A stretch of DNA of 64,000 nt from Bacillus sp. FJAT-49736 (GCF_018343615.1 NZ_JAGYPI010000002.1:143562-207561); one strand, 5' to 3'. Positions 11,763-20,249 are shown, counted from the first letter of the stretch. The notes: a model not told the origin generated them from the letters alone. Numbers and translations are program-made.

Positions 11763-11829
11763 GCTGTAACCTCCCATCCATTCTAGAAATATATTTTTCT
11801 AATACACACTACCTATAATCATAGTCCTT

Positions 11830-11881
11830 ATTTTACCACAAACATAAAACTTTCAACCACAAAAAAGCGAACAAATTTTCG
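11830..11881 (-). promoter_or_regulatory. LexA (DinR) SOS box and putative promoter of uvrBA
   Basis: On the minus strand, 11881-11868 reads CGAAAATTTGTTCG, one mismatch from the Bacillus SOS box CGAACNNNNGTTCG. A possible -35 (TTGAAA, 11856-11851) and -10 (TAAAAT, 11835-11830) follow, though their 15-base spacing is short. The position about 105 bases before the uvrB start fits LexA repression. Bases 11882-12014 further upstream hold nothing I recognise. Confidence 0.7.
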
Positions 11882-12014
11882 GTTTTTTATTTGGAGTCTA
11901 CAGACAGAATGTCATAAAACGGCGTACCTTTTTGTGAGCCGGTGATTTTCCAGGAAGTTGTAACACAGCGATTGAAAGGGAAAAATCCAACTCAGTTGCT
12001 ACTTATCCGTTAAA

Positions 12015-12063
12015 GAAAAAACGCATAATGCTTAAATTAATTTATTCAAGCATTATGCGTTTT
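12015..12063 (-). terminator. Terminator after csbA
   Basis: AAAACGCATAATGCTT pairs with AAGCATTATGCGTTTT across an A/T-rich loop. It overlaps the csbA stop region and is followed on the minus strand by T-rich sequence. Confidence 0.85.
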
Positions 12064-12301
12064 GATTTGGTTGTTTTTTTTGTTTTGGTGGTCCCATTTT
12101 GTTGGCAAAAAAGTAGCCGGCTGTTAAGGAGGCTGCATCGATTATATATAATAACTCCGTATGGGTATATCCTTTATAGACAGAGGCTACGATTAAGGCA
12201 ACTGTTAAAAGAAGTCCGATAATCTTGCTGTATGTAACCCTCGTAAAAAAGACCACTAGAATACCCGGCAGGAAGATAGCAGCGATAATTTTCCCAATCA
12301 T
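12053..12301 (-). CDS. csbA: CsbA family small membrane protein
   Basis: An 82-residue hydrophobic protein with two to three predicted membrane segments (FLPGILVVFFTRVTY, IIGLLLTVALIVASVY, LLYIIDAASLTAGYFF) and a charged, lysine/glutamine-rich tail. Sequence pattern and position immediately upstream of uvrB-uvrA match CsbA of Bacillus subtilis, a general-stress (SigB) controlled membrane protein of unknown biochemical function. The ATG is preceded by AGGAGGG at good spacing. I could not find a convincing SigB promoter upstream, where an interspersed repeat occupies the region. The identification rests on family resemblance plus synteny. Confidence 0.85.
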   Translation of the reverse strand: MIGKIIAAIFLPGILVVFFTRVTYSKIIGLLLTVALIVASVYKGYTHTELLYIIDAASLTAGYFFANKMGPPKQKKQPNQNA

Positions 12302-12376
12302 AATAACCCTCCTGATTTTTTCTGAGGCAGTTTTCTTGTTAATTGCTGTTTTGCGTATATAATTATTAATCCCAAA

Positions 12377-12497
12377 GTAGACTTAGTTTCAGGGCATCTT
12401 TTCTTAAAAAGGCTATGGAATATAAACAAAATAGGGTGAATTTAAGAACTGCATATACAAAAAGTACATAGTTTAAGAAATGATCCTTAACTTATAA
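12377..12497. repeat. Interspersed imperfect palindrome, copy a
   Basis: The left end reads CTTAGTTTCAGGGCATCTTT then TCTTAAAAAG; the right end reads GTTTAAGAAATGATCCTTAA. The ends are imperfect inverted repeats (GGCATCTTTTCTTAA against TTAAGAAATGATCC). Related elements occur at about 27.3, 30.3, 41.8, 45.0 and 54.4 kb. Confidence 0.65.
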
Positions 12498-12531
12498 TAT
12501 CATAACGAAAAAATGTGTATTGGGAAAGTAC

Positions 12532-13179
12532 CTATTCATCCGAAATCGTCGCCTTAATAATTTTCTTTGTAATACTGTTCAATTCACTATGCTCGATAAA
12601 CTTTTCATTCAGCATATCAGGTAAAATTTCCTTTAAGAAGTATTGAACACATTCCATATCTTTAAATTGAAGTATGGTCATCAAGGACTCTTCATATATT
12701 TCTTGAAACAAGCTTTCTGGATTCCCCTTTTGAATCTCACCAAAGGACTCATAAAGTAGATCTACTTTATCGGCAACCGCTAAGATCTTTCCTTCCAGCG
12801 TATCATCCTTTCCCTCTTTAAACCTTTCCAAATAAATGGATTGCATCTCCTTTGGGAACTCTCTTAAAACAAATTTTTTCGACATTTGTTCTTCTACCTG
12901 GCTAAAAAGATCGCGCAGTTCTTTAGAAGCATATTTGACAGGCGTTTTAATATCACCTGTAAAAAGTTCATTATAATCATGATTTAATGCTTTTTCATAC
13001 AGTGATTTCCAATCTACTGTATTGCCGGCAAGCTCCTCTACCGTTCCAAGAAATTGTGCGACTTTTGTTACTTTGAAGGAGTGACTTGCAACGGAATGCT
13101 CCTGAAACTTGAACTTTCCAGGACATCTGTACAGCTTTTCTAGATCCGATAAACTTTTAAAATATTGATGAACACCCAT
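12532..13179 (-). CDS. HD-domain hydrolase, YfbR-like
   Basis: A 215-residue HD-superfamily metal-dependent phosphohydrolase. Metal-ligand motifs in order are HSVASHSFKVTKVA (first His), NHDYNELFTGDIKTPVKY (the HD pair with the TGD-TPVKY extension typical of YfbR-like 5'-deoxynucleotidases) and AVADKVDLLYES (the later Asp). YfbR enzymes dephosphorylate deoxynucleoside 5'-monophosphates; this activity is inferred from the family. The start at 13179 (MGVHQYFKSL) is chosen because AAGGATGA lies just upstream; the longer frame runs into the upstream terminator. It appears monocistronic. Confidence 0.8.
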   Translation of the reverse strand: MGVHQYFKSLSDLEKLYRCPGKFKFQEHSVASHSFKVTKVAQFLGTVEELAGNTVDWKSLYEKALNHDYNELFTGDIKTPVKYASKELRDLFSQVEEQMSKKFVLREFPKEMQSIYLERFKEGKDDTLEGKILAVADKVDLLYESFGEIQKGNPESLFQEIYEESLMTILQFKDMECVQYFLKEILPDMLNEKFIEHSELNSITKKIIKATISDE

Positions 13180-13240
13180 GTAAATCATCCTTATCTCAGA
13201 ATAGTTTTTGTGATTGTAACATGAAATGCAAAAATAATAA

Positions 13241-13270
13241 AACCCCATCTTTATTTACAAGATGAGGCTG
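13241..13270 (-). terminator. Terminator-like stem-loop upstream of the HD gene
   Basis: On the minus strand CCTCATCTT pairs with AAGATGGGG (one T-G pair), followed by TTTTATTATTTT. No minus-strand gene ends here; an IS element lies 55 bp away. It may be the terminator of a gene that has been lost. Confidence 0.6.
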
Positions 13271-13411
13271 TTTGTAGATACATTAAGGGCGAGTGACTCT
13301 TTGAATAGGACAGAGAATCTGATATTGTACCCATATAGTAGACAGTTTTAGAAAACCGCACTCTTGAAAACCATGTTATAGTTTTTTTGTGGGGAAAGGG
13401 GAACGGTTTAT

Positions 13412-13702
13412 ATGAAAGCAAAAAAAATATATCCATACGAGTTAAAAAAACAGGTAGTAGAGGAATACATGGAGGGAAACTCCGCAAGTGAGTTGGGGGA
13501 AAAGTATGATGTGGATCGTAGACGAGTTCATGATTGGGTAAAGAGAGTAAAAGCAGGAGGGTTTCAAGCCTTAGTGGATAGTAGAGGAATAAAAAGCAAA
13601 GGCAAAAGAAAAAAAGAGGAAGAATCCCTACAAGAGAAATATGAGAAACTTCAGTTGGAGAACATGTATTTAAAAAAGTTATTGGATCTAAAAAGGGGGT
13701 GA
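13412..13702 (+). CDS. IS3-family transposase OrfA
   Basis: A 96-residue protein with an N-terminal helix-turn-helix (YELKKQVVEEYMEGNSASELGEKYDVDRRRVHDWVKR), a second basic segment, and a C-terminal coiled-coil/leucine-zipper (EEESLQEKYEKLQLENMYLKK). OrfA binds the element ends. It terminates at TGA 13700-13702 just after an A5G5 run (13690-13699), where -1 slippage would join it to the OrfB frame and produce the OrfAB transposase. The slippery site is not the classical A6G heptamer. Confidence 0.9.
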   Translation: MKAKKIYPYELKKQVVEEYMEGNSASELGEKYDVDRRRVHDWVKRVKAGGFQALVDSRGIKSKGKRKKEEESLQEKYEKLQLENMYLKKLLDLKRG

Positions 13703-14571
13703 ATGACAAAGAAGTACATTTTGCTTTTATACATGCAAACTCCAAACAATATCCGATATCTAAATTAGTCACCATAACAGAAGTATCTCGGGCTGGGTAC
13801 TATAAATGGGTAAAAAGATTAGGGAATAATGAGCAAGATAAAAAGGATGAAGAATTACTACCTTTTATATTTAAGATATATAAAGAAAGTAAGGGTACCT
13901 ATGGAAGAAAGCGAATGAAGATAGCCTTAGAAAATGAGTATCATTTAAAAGTAAATGAGAAGCGCATCTCCAGAATGATGAGGAAGTATGGAATATATTG
14001 CAAGATTAGAAGGAAACGCTTTAAGAATAGGCCACAACCACATGGGGAATTTTCCAATATATTAAATAGAAATTTTAAAGCAATAAAGCCTGGAATTAAA
14101 TTATCGATTGATATTAGTTATATGGAGGTAAAAAAAGGATCACAACGCTGGGTTTATGTATGTGCTATAAAAGATTTATTCAATGGGGAGATTATTGCCT
14201 ATTCTGTTGGCACAAGTCAAGAGATGAAATTAGTGTATAGAGCATTAGATACCCTAAAAAAGAAAGGGTTTGTGAAAGGAGCACTTTTGCACAGTGATCA
14301 AGGCGTCCAATTCACAAACCGTGGCTACATTAAGCGTTTGAAAGACATGGGGATTACCCAGTCTATGTCCCGCAGAGGCAACTGCTGGGACAATGCTTGC
14401 ATCGAAAACTTCTTTGGTCACATGAAGTGTGAAATGAACCATTTCAGCCAACCTGAAACAGTTCTAGAAGTTTACGAAGCTGTAGAATCATTCATTAATT
14501 ATTATAACAATAATCGTATACAAACAAAACTTAAAATGAGTCCTGTTCAATATCGATTAAATGCAGGATAA
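13699..14571 (+). CDS. IS3-family transposase OrfB, DDE integrase domain
   Basis: A 290-residue rve-type integrase catalytic domain. The N-terminus holds the HTH_21-like segment KGTYGRKRMKIALENEYHLKVNEKRISRMMRKYGI. The catalytic core shows the first Asp in SIDISYMEV, the second in LHSDQGVQFTNRGYIK and the Glu in WDNACIENFFGHMKCEM, so DDE is complete and the element looks active. The frame opens with GTG at 13699, overlapping the OrfA stop by four bases. It is probably made mainly as the OrfAB fusion. Confidence 0.92.
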   Translation: MNDKEVHFAFIHANSKQYPISKLVTITEVSRAGYYKWVKRLGNNEQDKKDEELLPFIFKIYKESKGTYGRKRMKIALENEYHLKVNEKRISRMMRKYGIYCKIRRKRFKNRPQPHGEFSNILNRNFKAIKPGIKLSIDISYMEVKKGSQRWVYVCAIKDLFNGEIIAYSVGTSQEMKLVYRALDTLKKKGFVKGALLHSDQGVQFTNRGYIKRLKDMGITQSMSRRGNCWDNACIENFFGHMKCEMNHFSQPETVLEVYEAVESFINYYNNNRIQTKLKMSPVQYRLNAG

Positions 14572-14610
14572 TTGTGCGGTTTTTAGTTTGTCTACTTGAC
14601 GGGTACATGT

Positions 14611-14752
14611 TCAATCCGTTATTTGTGACAAAAGAGGTGTTTTCAATGTTTAAGCGGACACACAATCCGTTATGATGGCAAAAAGCAGCTGTTTTGATGA
14701 GAATTTCATGCAGTAACAAAAGAACTTAAAGTTATCGGGGGGGGGGAGGGTT
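14611..14752. repeat. Paired CAATCCGTTAT repeat and G10 homopolymer beside the IS
   Basis: Two imperfect copies of a roughly 37-bp unit, each starting CAATCCGTTAT, followed by a GGCAAAA-like block and ending GTTTT-ATG, begin near 14612 and 14666. They are followed by a run of ten G (14739-14748), then A and GGG. There is no convincing ORF. In an otherwise AT-rich genome the G-run stands out. Confidence 0.55.
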
Positions 14753-14802
14753 TGTTATAATTGCTCACAGACACGGAATGAAAAAGATTCATCAACATTA
14801 CA

Positions 14803-14851
14803 AAAAACAAGGTTGCTTTTAAGTTTTCGTCTACAAAAGCAGCCTTGTTTA
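14803..14851 (-). terminator. Terminator of the pst-phoU operon
   Basis: AAACAAGG-TGCTTTT pairs with AAAAGCA-CCTTGTTT. On the minus strand it is followed by a T-run, directly after the phoU stop. Confidence 0.85.
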
Positions 14852-14862
14852 AGAAAGATAGC

Positions 14863-15516
14863 TTAATTTAATTCGACAAGGGAACCTGTTTTCAAATACA
14901 CAATCCATTCACAAAGATTTGTTACATAATCCCCTATTCTTTCTAAATGCTGTGCTACTAGAAGAAGGTGGGTAGCTTGATGAATCCAAGCCGGATTTTC
15001 TTTCATGATATTGACTAGTTCCATAAAGATCTCTGAATAATATCGGTCAATTTTGTCATCCTTTTTGGATACCTCAATTGCCGCATCACGATCTAATTCT
15101 ACATATGCATTCAATGCTTCATGCACCATATCCTTAACAAGCTCCGCCATTTTCGGAATATCTATCAGAGGTTTAATATAGGTTTCGTTTTTTAACCGAA
15201 GCGTTGCCTTTGCAATGCTAACGGCATGGTCTCCCATCCGTTCCAAATCTGCTGATACCTTGAGCATCGTTGCAATTCTTCGCAAATCCGTACCAACAGG
15301 CTGCTGTAAAGCAATAAGCTCAAAGCACATTTGTTCAATTTTTAATTCAAGATTATTAATATTTTGATCGTCTGAAACAACCTCTGTGGCAAGATCCCCA
15401 TCTTTTTCCACTAATGACTTAATCCCTTTATATATTGCTTCCTCTACTAAAAGACCCATTTTTAACAAATTTTCGTGAAGCTCTCTTAATCGATCCTCTA
15501 ATGTTTGTCTGGCCAC
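14863..15516 (-). CDS. phoU: PhoU, phosphate signalling/transport regulator
   Basis: A 217-residue PhoU made of two homologous three-helix bundles. Each half carries the metal-binding type motif: VVSDDQNINNLELKIEQ in the first, SKKDDKIDRYYSEIFMEL in the second, with DLRRIATMLKVSADLERMGDHAVSIA and ATHLLLVAQHLERIGDYVTNLCEW as paired helices. PhoU restrains Pst transport and, in many bacteria, PhoR signalling when phosphate is plentiful. The start is GTG with GGGAG upstream. It is the last gene of the pst operon, which is a common position, though the Bacillus subtilis pst operon lacks a phoU gene there. Confidence 0.95.
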   Translation of the reverse strand: MARQTLEDRLRELHENLLKMGLLVEEAIYKGIKSLVEKDGDLATEVVSDDQNINNLELKIEQMCFELIALQQPVGTDLRRIATMLKVSADLERMGDHAVSIAKATLRLKNETYIKPLIDIPKMAELVKDMVHEALNAYVELDRDAAIEVSKKDDKIDRYYSEIFMELVNIMKENPAWIHQATHLLLVAQHLERIGDYVTNLCEWIVYLKTGSLVELN

Positions 15517-15558
15517 CCGTTCATTCTCCCTTCCTTAGGTAATGTTCTCCTGGTTTTG

Positions 15559-16332
15559 TTAACCGAAACGTCCGGATATATAATCCTCCGTTTGCTGTTT
15601 TTTAGGATTCGTAAAAATCATATTCGTTTCTCCAAATTCTACTATTTCTCCATTTAAGAAAAATGCCGTTTCATCTGAAACACGTGCAGCTTGCTGCATA
15701 CTGTGTGTGACGATTACAATGGTATACTTTTCTTTAAGGTCGAGGATAAGCTGCTCAATTTTGGAGGTAGAAATCGGATCAAGCGCTGATGCTGGCTCAT
15801 CCATTAAAATTACTTCCGGCTGAATGGCTAAAACCCTTGCGATCACAAGTCGCTGCTGCTGACCACCGGATAATCCCATTGCCGACGTATTTAATCTGTC
15901 TTTAACCTCATCCCAAAGCGCTGCCGCCTTTAAGCTTTTTTCCACTATTTCATCCAGAACGCTTTTGTTTTTTGTTCCATGAATTCGCGGACCATATGCA
16001 ACATTGTCATAAATAGACATCGGAAACGGATTTGGCCGCTGAAATACCATACCTACCTGTTTGCGCAGGTCGACAACATCAACTTTAGAATCATAAATAT
16101 TATTATCTTTCAGCATTATCTTTCCTTCGACATGAAACCCTGCTACAAGATCATTCATGCGATTTAAAGTGCGGAGAAAGGTCGATTTCCCACATCCGGA
16201 TGGACCAATTAAAGCTGTAACGGATTTTTCTTTAATATTTAAATTAATATTCTTTAGAGCCTTAAAATCATCATAGAAAGCATTTAATGAATCTGTTTGA
16301 ATAATAGTAGTTTCGGCAGCTGTCATTATCAT
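15559..16332 (-). CDS. pstB: PstB, phosphate ABC transporter ATPase (second copy)
   Basis: ATP-binding subunit of the high-affinity phosphate importer, 257 residues from the chosen start. Walker A is GPSGCGKST, the Q-loop [12 protein letters not shown], the ABC signature LSGGQQQRL, Walker [14 protein letters not shown] and the switch His [13 protein letters not shown]; the C-terminus [12 protein letters not shown] is typical of PstB. The start [10 protein letters not shown] (16332) is preferred because AGGTGA lies six bases before it; an ATG 21 bases further upstream is also in frame. It is the second of two adjacent pstB paralogues, as in other Bacillus pst operons. Confidence 0.95.
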   Translation of the reverse strand: MIMTAAETTIIQTDSLNAFYDDFKALKNINLNIKEKSVTALIGPSGCGKSTFLRTLNRMNDLVAGFHVEGKIMLKDNNIYDSKVDVVDLRKQVGMVFQRPNPFPMSIYDNVAYGPRIHGTKNKSVLDEIVEKSLKAAALWDEVKDRLNTSAMGLSGGQQQRLVIARVLAIQPEVILMDEPASALDPISTSKIEQLILDLKEKYTIVIVTHSMQQAARVSDETAFFLNGEIVEFGETNMIFTNPKKQQTEDYISGRFG

Positions 16333-16366
16333 TTTTTTCACCTGCTTTATCATTTAGTGCACTGCA

Positions 16367-17200
16367 TTAACCAAAATTCCCGGTAACATAATCTTCCGTT
16401 TGCTTATGCTGAGGATTTGTAAAAATGTCCTTTGTTTCCCCAAATTCAATCAATTCTCCCATATAGAAAAAGGCTGTAAAGTCTGAAATTCTGGCTGCTT
16501 GATGCATGCTATGCGTCACGATTGCCACCGTATAATCTTTTTTCAATTCGGTAATAAGCTCTTCTATTTTTCCTGTTGAAATCGGATCGAGCGCAGAGGC
16601 TGGTTCATCGAGAAGGAGCACATCAGGTTCCATCGCTATAGCTCTAGCTATACATAGGCGCTGCTGTTGCCCTCCGGACAGGTTTAATGCTGAGCGATGC
16701 AAGCGATCCTTTACTTCCTCCCATAGCGCAGCTTTTTTTAGGCTCTTTTCGACAATCTCTTGGAGGACATGTTTATTTTTTATCCCATGGTGCTTTGGTC
16801 CGAATGCAACATTTTCAAAAATCGACTTTGGAAATGGATTTGGACGTTGAAAAACCATCCCTATTCTCTTCCGAATTTCAAAGACATTTACATTCGGTTC
16901 ATTTAAATTCATCCCATTATAGAGAATTTCCCCCTCCATTCGGCAGCCTTGGATTTCGTCATTCATACGGTTAATGCTACGCAGAAATGTAGACTTACCG
17001 CAGCCGGATGGTCCGATTAATGCCGTAACCTGATTTTTATAGAAAGGCAAGGACACTTTATGAATGGCTTGGTTTTTACCGTAATAGACATTTATATCCT
17101 TTGTTTCAATTGCCATCTCCTTTGGCAATTCTATTGGAGTTTCTTGCACTAAATAGATGGAAGAATTTTCTTCCTTTTTTAAAACTGTGGAAACCATCAT
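16367..17200 (-). CDS. pstB: PstB, phosphate ABC transporter ATPase (first copy)
   Basis: A 277-residue PstB with an N-terminal extension of about 25 residues compared with the second copy. Walker [11 protein letters not shown]-loop FQRPNPFP, signature [10 protein letters not shown], Walker [13 protein letters not shown] and His in [13 protein letters not shown] are all intact, so both paralogues should hydrolyse ATP. The ATG at 17200 follows AAGGAGGAAAA. It lies 15 bases after pstA and 34 bases before the second pstB, so these are co-transcribed. Which copy works with PstA/PstC, or whether both do, cannot be told. Confidence 0.95.
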   Translation of the reverse strand: MMVSTVLKKEENSSIYLVQETPIELPKEMAIETKDINVYYGKNQAIHKVSLPFYKNQVTALIGPSGCGKSTFLRSINRMNDEIQGCRMEGEILYNGMNLNEPNVNVFEIRKRIGMVFQRPNPFPKSIFENVAFGPKHHGIKNKHVLQEIVEKSLKKAALWEEVKDRLHRSALNLSGGQQQRLCIARAIAMEPDVLLLDEPASALDPISTGKIEELITELKKDYTVAIVTHSMHQAARISDFTAFFYMGELIEFGETKDIFTNPQHKQTEDYVTGNFG

Positions 17201-17215
17201 TTTTCCTCCTTTCTG

Positions 17216-18100
17216 CTACGCCGCAGTCATACGCTTATATAGTAATTTTCCGATCCAGCGTGCTCCAATATTAAACACTAAGATTACTATTACTAAAAGT
17301 GCAGAGGCACCACTTGAGATAGCCGCAACATCCGGCATTAGTCCCTCCCCATTAATTTTCCAAATATGAACAGCTAGCGTTTCAGCAGGTCTTAATGGAT
17401 TTAGTGGTGAAGCAGGATCCAATGGATTCCAATTTGCAAAGTCCAGATTTGGCGAGCTCATCCCAGCTGTATAAATTAATGCAGCTGCTTCTCCAAACAC
17501 TCTCCCAGAGGCTAAAATGATTCCAGTAACAATTCCCGGAATGGCTGCCGGAACTAGAACATGTTTGATCGTTTCCCATCGAGACACTCCAAGTGCTAGA
17601 CCCGCTTCGCGCTGTGCACCAGGAATTGCCCGAATAGAGTCCTCTACTACCCGCACCATTAGCGGAAGATTAAATACTGTTAAGGCAAGAGCTCCGGATA
17701 AAATGGAAAATCCCCAGCCCATATAAAGGACGAATAATAGAAATCCAAATAGTCCAACTACAATGGAAGGCAGCGACGATAAGACCTCAATCGCCGTTCT
17801 TAAAATGGTTGTAAAAGCATTTTTCTTTGCATACTCAGCCATATATATCCCAGCTCCTAATGATAAAGGGATACTAATGACCATCGTTAATATTAGAAGA
17901 TAAAAGGAATTAAATAATTGAGGACCAATCCCTCCACCTGCGCGAATGCCTTGCGGCGGTGAGGTAATAAAATGCCAGTTAATATTAGCAATCCCTTTTA
18001 AAACAATATATCCAATGAGTCCCGCCAATAAGATAACGATAAAGGCGGCAATTAGATAAAAAACTGCTGTTGCAATACGGTCCGCTATTTTTGCATTCAT
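17216..18100 (-). CDS. pstA: PstA, phosphate ABC transporter permease
   Basis: Membrane permease of the phosphate importer, 294 residues with about six membrane segments. The EAA-type loop reads EAGLALGVSRWETIKHVLVPAAIPGIVTG, the contact site for PstB. The start MNAKIADRIATAVFY at 18100 is chosen over a longer frame because AGGAGGT lies eight bases upstream and the longer form overlaps pstC with unlikely sequence. The gene starts five bases after the pstC stop, showing tight operon packing. Confidence 0.95.
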   Translation of the reverse strand: MNAKIADRIATAVFYLIAAFIVILLAGLIGYIVLKGIANINWHFITSPPQGIRAGGGIGPQLFNSFYLLILTMVISIPLSLGAGIYMAEYAKKNAFTTILRTAIEVLSSLPSIVVGLFGFLLFVLYMGWGFSILSGALALTVFNLPLMVRVVEDSIRAIPGAQREAGLALGVSRWETIKHVLVPAAIPGIVTGIILASGRVFGEAAALIYTAGMSSPNLDFANWNPLDPASPLNPLRPAETLAVHIWKINGEGLMPDVAAISSGASALLVIVILVFNIGARWIGKLLYKRMTAA

Positions 18101-18105
18101 TAAAA

Positions 18106-19029
18106 TTACCTCCTGCGGCCTAATATACGTACAATCATAATAAAGAATAACGACATAAGAAGCAGGACAAGTGCAAGTGACCACAATGCATTATTTTCCA
18201 CTTGGCCCATGACGGAATTCCCCATTCCCATCGTTAAAATACTTGTTAAGGTGGATGCTGGTTCTACCAATGAATGTGGAATAATGGTTGAATTTCCGAT
18301 AACCATTTGAACAGCCAACGCTTCACCAAAGGCACGCGCCATTCCAAATACAATTGCGGTTAAAAGCCCTGACCTTGCTGTTTTTAACACTACCCGAAAA
18401 ATGGTTTGCCAGCGGGTAGCTCCTAATGATAAGGATGCCTCTCGAAGTTGATTAGATACTCCATGAATGGCATCAATAGATAAACTCGTAATGGTTGGCA
18501 GAATCATTACGGCCAGTACAAGTGTCCCGGCTAATATTCCAAATCCGCTTCCAGAAAAGCTATTTCTTAATAAAGGAATCACTATGGAGAGTCCAACAAA
18601 GCCATATACAACAGAAGGAATTCCAACTAACAGCTCTATGATTGGCTGCAGTATTTTTTTTCCGAATTTCGGTGAAATCTCTGTCATGAACACTGCTGCT
18701 CCTATCGAAAGTGGAGCACTTATTAATGCTGCAAAAAAAGTAACTGCAAAGGAGCCAGCTATTAAAGGAAGTGCACCAATCAGTGGTCTTCCTAAAGCAT
18801 CAAGGCTACTAGGCGACCAATCCTTCCCCGTAAAAAAGTAGGCGATGCTGCCATGGTTAACAAAAAAAGTACTAAGACCCTTTGTTGCAACGAAAGATAT
18901 AATAGAGATGGTTACTAATATCATGATAAAGACAGCTGAAGCTGTTACAATTCTTCCACGTCGTTCCGTCCAAAGCTTTGTGGTAGTATCCCAGCTTTTA
19001 TCCGATACATTAATTTCTTTTATTTCCAA
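18106..19029 (-). CDS. pstC: PstC, phosphate ABC transporter permease
   Basis: The second permease subunit, about 307 residues, with six membrane segments and the EAA loop REASLSLGATRWQTIFRVVLKTARSGLLTA. I chose TTG at 19029 (MEIKEINVSDKSWDTT) because AAAGGGG stands eight bases upstream. A longer form starting TTG at 19098 with AAAGGA four bases away is possible and would add 23 residues. PstA and PstC form the heterodimeric channel that receives phosphate from PstS. Confidence 0.94.
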   Translation of the reverse strand: MEIKEINVSDKSWDTTTKLWTERRGRIVTASAVFIMILVTISIISFVATKGLSTFFVNHGSIAYFFTGKDWSPSSLDALGRPLIGALPLIAGSFAVTFFAALISAPLSIGAAVFMTEISPKFGKKILQPIIELLVGIPSVVYGFVGLSIVIPLLRNSFSGSGFGILAGTLVLAVMILPTITSLSIDAIHGVSNQLREASLSLGATRWQTIFRVVLKTARSGLLTAIVFGMARAFGEALAVQMVIGNSTIIPHSLVEPASTLTSILTMGMGNSVMGQVENNALWSLALVLLLMSLFFIMIVRILGRRR

Positions 19030-19132
19030 GATGTTTTCCCCTTTCACTAGAGGTAAGACTCTTTTTTGCACTAGATTGATAAAAGGCTTCAGACCCAATC
19101 ATCCTTTCGAGATGAACGGGCCTGTACCAGCT

Positions 19133-20038
19133 TTATTTATTCGTTACATTTCCTTTTGCGTCACGATCTACCTTCATACCTGTCATTGCTATATATCCAA
19201 GATCCGGAACTAATGAAGACTGAATGGAATCACTTAACATGTAGTCAAGGAACTCTTTTGTTAAACCTTTAGGCTCCCCATTTGTATACATATGCTCGTA
19301 AGCCCAAATCTTCCAATCATTTGTTTCCACATTTGCATTTGTCGGATCTACACCATCTACTTTTAATGGTTGGATAGTATCATTGAAATAAGAGAATGCT
19401 AGATAGCTAATGGCACCAGGAGTTTGGCTGACAATTTTTTGAACAGTACCAGATGAATCCTGCTCTTGTGCTTTCACCGGTGTTGCACCATCTAAAGCCA
19501 ATTTCTCAAAAACTGCTCTTGTTCCAGAGCCTTCAGCACGGTTGATAATCACAATTTTTTCATCCTTGCCGCCGACTTCTTTCCAGTTTGTTATTTTTCC
19601 AGTAAAGATATCAATTAGCTGTTGCTTCTTAATATCCTTTACACCTACTTCTTTATTTACAACCGGTCCCATACCAACGACCGCTACTTTATGGTCTACA
19701 ATCTTGCTTGCATCTACACCTTTTTCCTCTGCGAATAAATCAGAGTTACCGATGTCTACTGCGCCTTCTACCACTTTACTTAATCCTGTTCCGCTTCCTC
19801 CGCCTTGAACATTGATGGTAGTTCCGGCATTTTCACCCATATATTGACTAGCAGCTTCTTCTACAAGCTGTTGCATGGCTGTTGAACCAACTGCTGTTAT
19901 AGAGCCGCTTACTGATGCTTTTTCTTTTTTATCTCCATTTGATGAGCTAGAATTCGATGAGCTGCTATTTCCGCAACCAGCTGCAATAAATGCAAACATG
20001 AATACCATGCCTAACATTGCTACTAATCTTTTTTTCAT
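19133..20038 (-). CDS. pstS: PstS, phosphate-binding lipoprotein
   Basis: A 301-residue extracytoplasmic phosphate-binding protein. It begins with a lipoprotein signal MKKRLVAMLGMVFMFAFIAAGC (lipobox IAAGC), then a serine/asparagine-rich linker. Phosphate-binding loops typical of PstS follow: GSTAMQQL, GGGSGTGLSKV, DIGNSDLF and NRAEGSGTRAVFEK. It is anchored to the outer face of the membrane and hands phosphate to PstC/PstA. As first gene of the pst operon it sits behind four phased PhoP half-sites. The start ATG has GGGGG upstream. Confidence 0.97.
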   Translation of the reverse strand: MKKRLVAMLGMVFMFAFIAAGCGNSSSSNSSSSNGDKKEKASVSGSITAVGSTAMQQLVEEAASQYMGENAGTTINVQGGGSGTGLSKVVEGAVDIGNSDLFAEEKGVDASKIVDHKVAVVGMGPVVNKEVGVKDIKKQQLIDIFTGKITNWKEVGGKDEKIVIINRAEGSGTRAVFEKLALDGATPVKAQEQDSSGTVQKIVSQTPGAISYLAFSYFNDTIQPLKVDGVDPTNANVETNDWKIWAYEHMYTNGEPKGLTKEFLDYMLSDSIQSSLVPDLGYIAMTGMKVDRDAKGNVTNK

Positions 20039-20083
20039 TTTTTGTTGCCCCCTAATTCATTTTCTTTAACTTACAAGTTTAAG

Positions 20084-20134
20084 ATAATACTTGGGTGTTA
20101 ATGTGGTATTAATGAAATGTTAAGAGTTTGTAAA
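20084..20134 (-). promoter_or_regulatory. PhoP box and promoter of the pst operon
   Basis: Reading the minus strand, four TT(A/T)A(C/T)A half-sites lie at exactly 11-bp intervals: TTTACA (20134-20129), TTAACA (20123-20118), TTAATA (20112-20107) and TTAACA (20101-20096). A -10 TATTAT follows at 20089-20084. This is the classic activator arrangement for PhoP~P in Bacillus, where the box replaces a good -35. Confidence 0.93.
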
Positions 20135-20197
20135 GATAGAAAAGCGGAATCGCCCAATCATTAGTTCTGGAGCTATTCATAGATAAATCTTGTAATA

Positions 20198-20248
20198 AAA
20201 AGAGCTGCTCTTCAAAGCAATAAACACTTTGCGGAGCAACTCTTTTAT
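20198..20248 (-). terminator. Terminator after the GGDEF gene
   Basis: AAAAGAG-TGCTC-CAAAG pairs with CTTTG-GAGCA-CTCTTTT around an A-rich loop, next to the stop codon of the diguanylate cyclase gene and followed on the minus strand by T-rich sequence. Confidence 0.8.
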
Positions 20249-20249
20249 T

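Larger units (their letters stand above)
13326..14607 (+). mobile_element. IS3-family (IS150-like) insertion sequence, 1282 bp
   Basis: A complete two-ORF element bounded by imperfect inverted repeats that start TGTACCC: left 13326-13361, right 14574-14607 (complement). Shared blocks are TGTACCC, AGTAGACA and AAAACCGCAC. Both reading frames are intact and overlap in a way suited to -1 frameshifting. No 3-4 bp target duplication is visible: flanks are TAT on the left and TGT on the right. The element is old, recombined, or its exact ends differ by a few bases. Confidence 0.9.

Noticed and set aside
12302-12531. SigB promoter for csbA
   Set aside because: No GTTTAA-N12/15-GGGWAW pair with correct spacing was found; the region is occupied by the interspersed repeat.
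13251-13775. 174-codon minus-strand ORF across the left end of the IS
   Set aside because: It runs antisense to the transposase genes and has no RBS; its apparent length comes from the compositional bias of the opposite strand.
14690-14820. Short open frame VIGGGGGFVIIAHRHGMKK-like after the G-run
   Set aside because: No start codon with RBS and no family resemblance; it depends on the uncertain length of the G10 tract.
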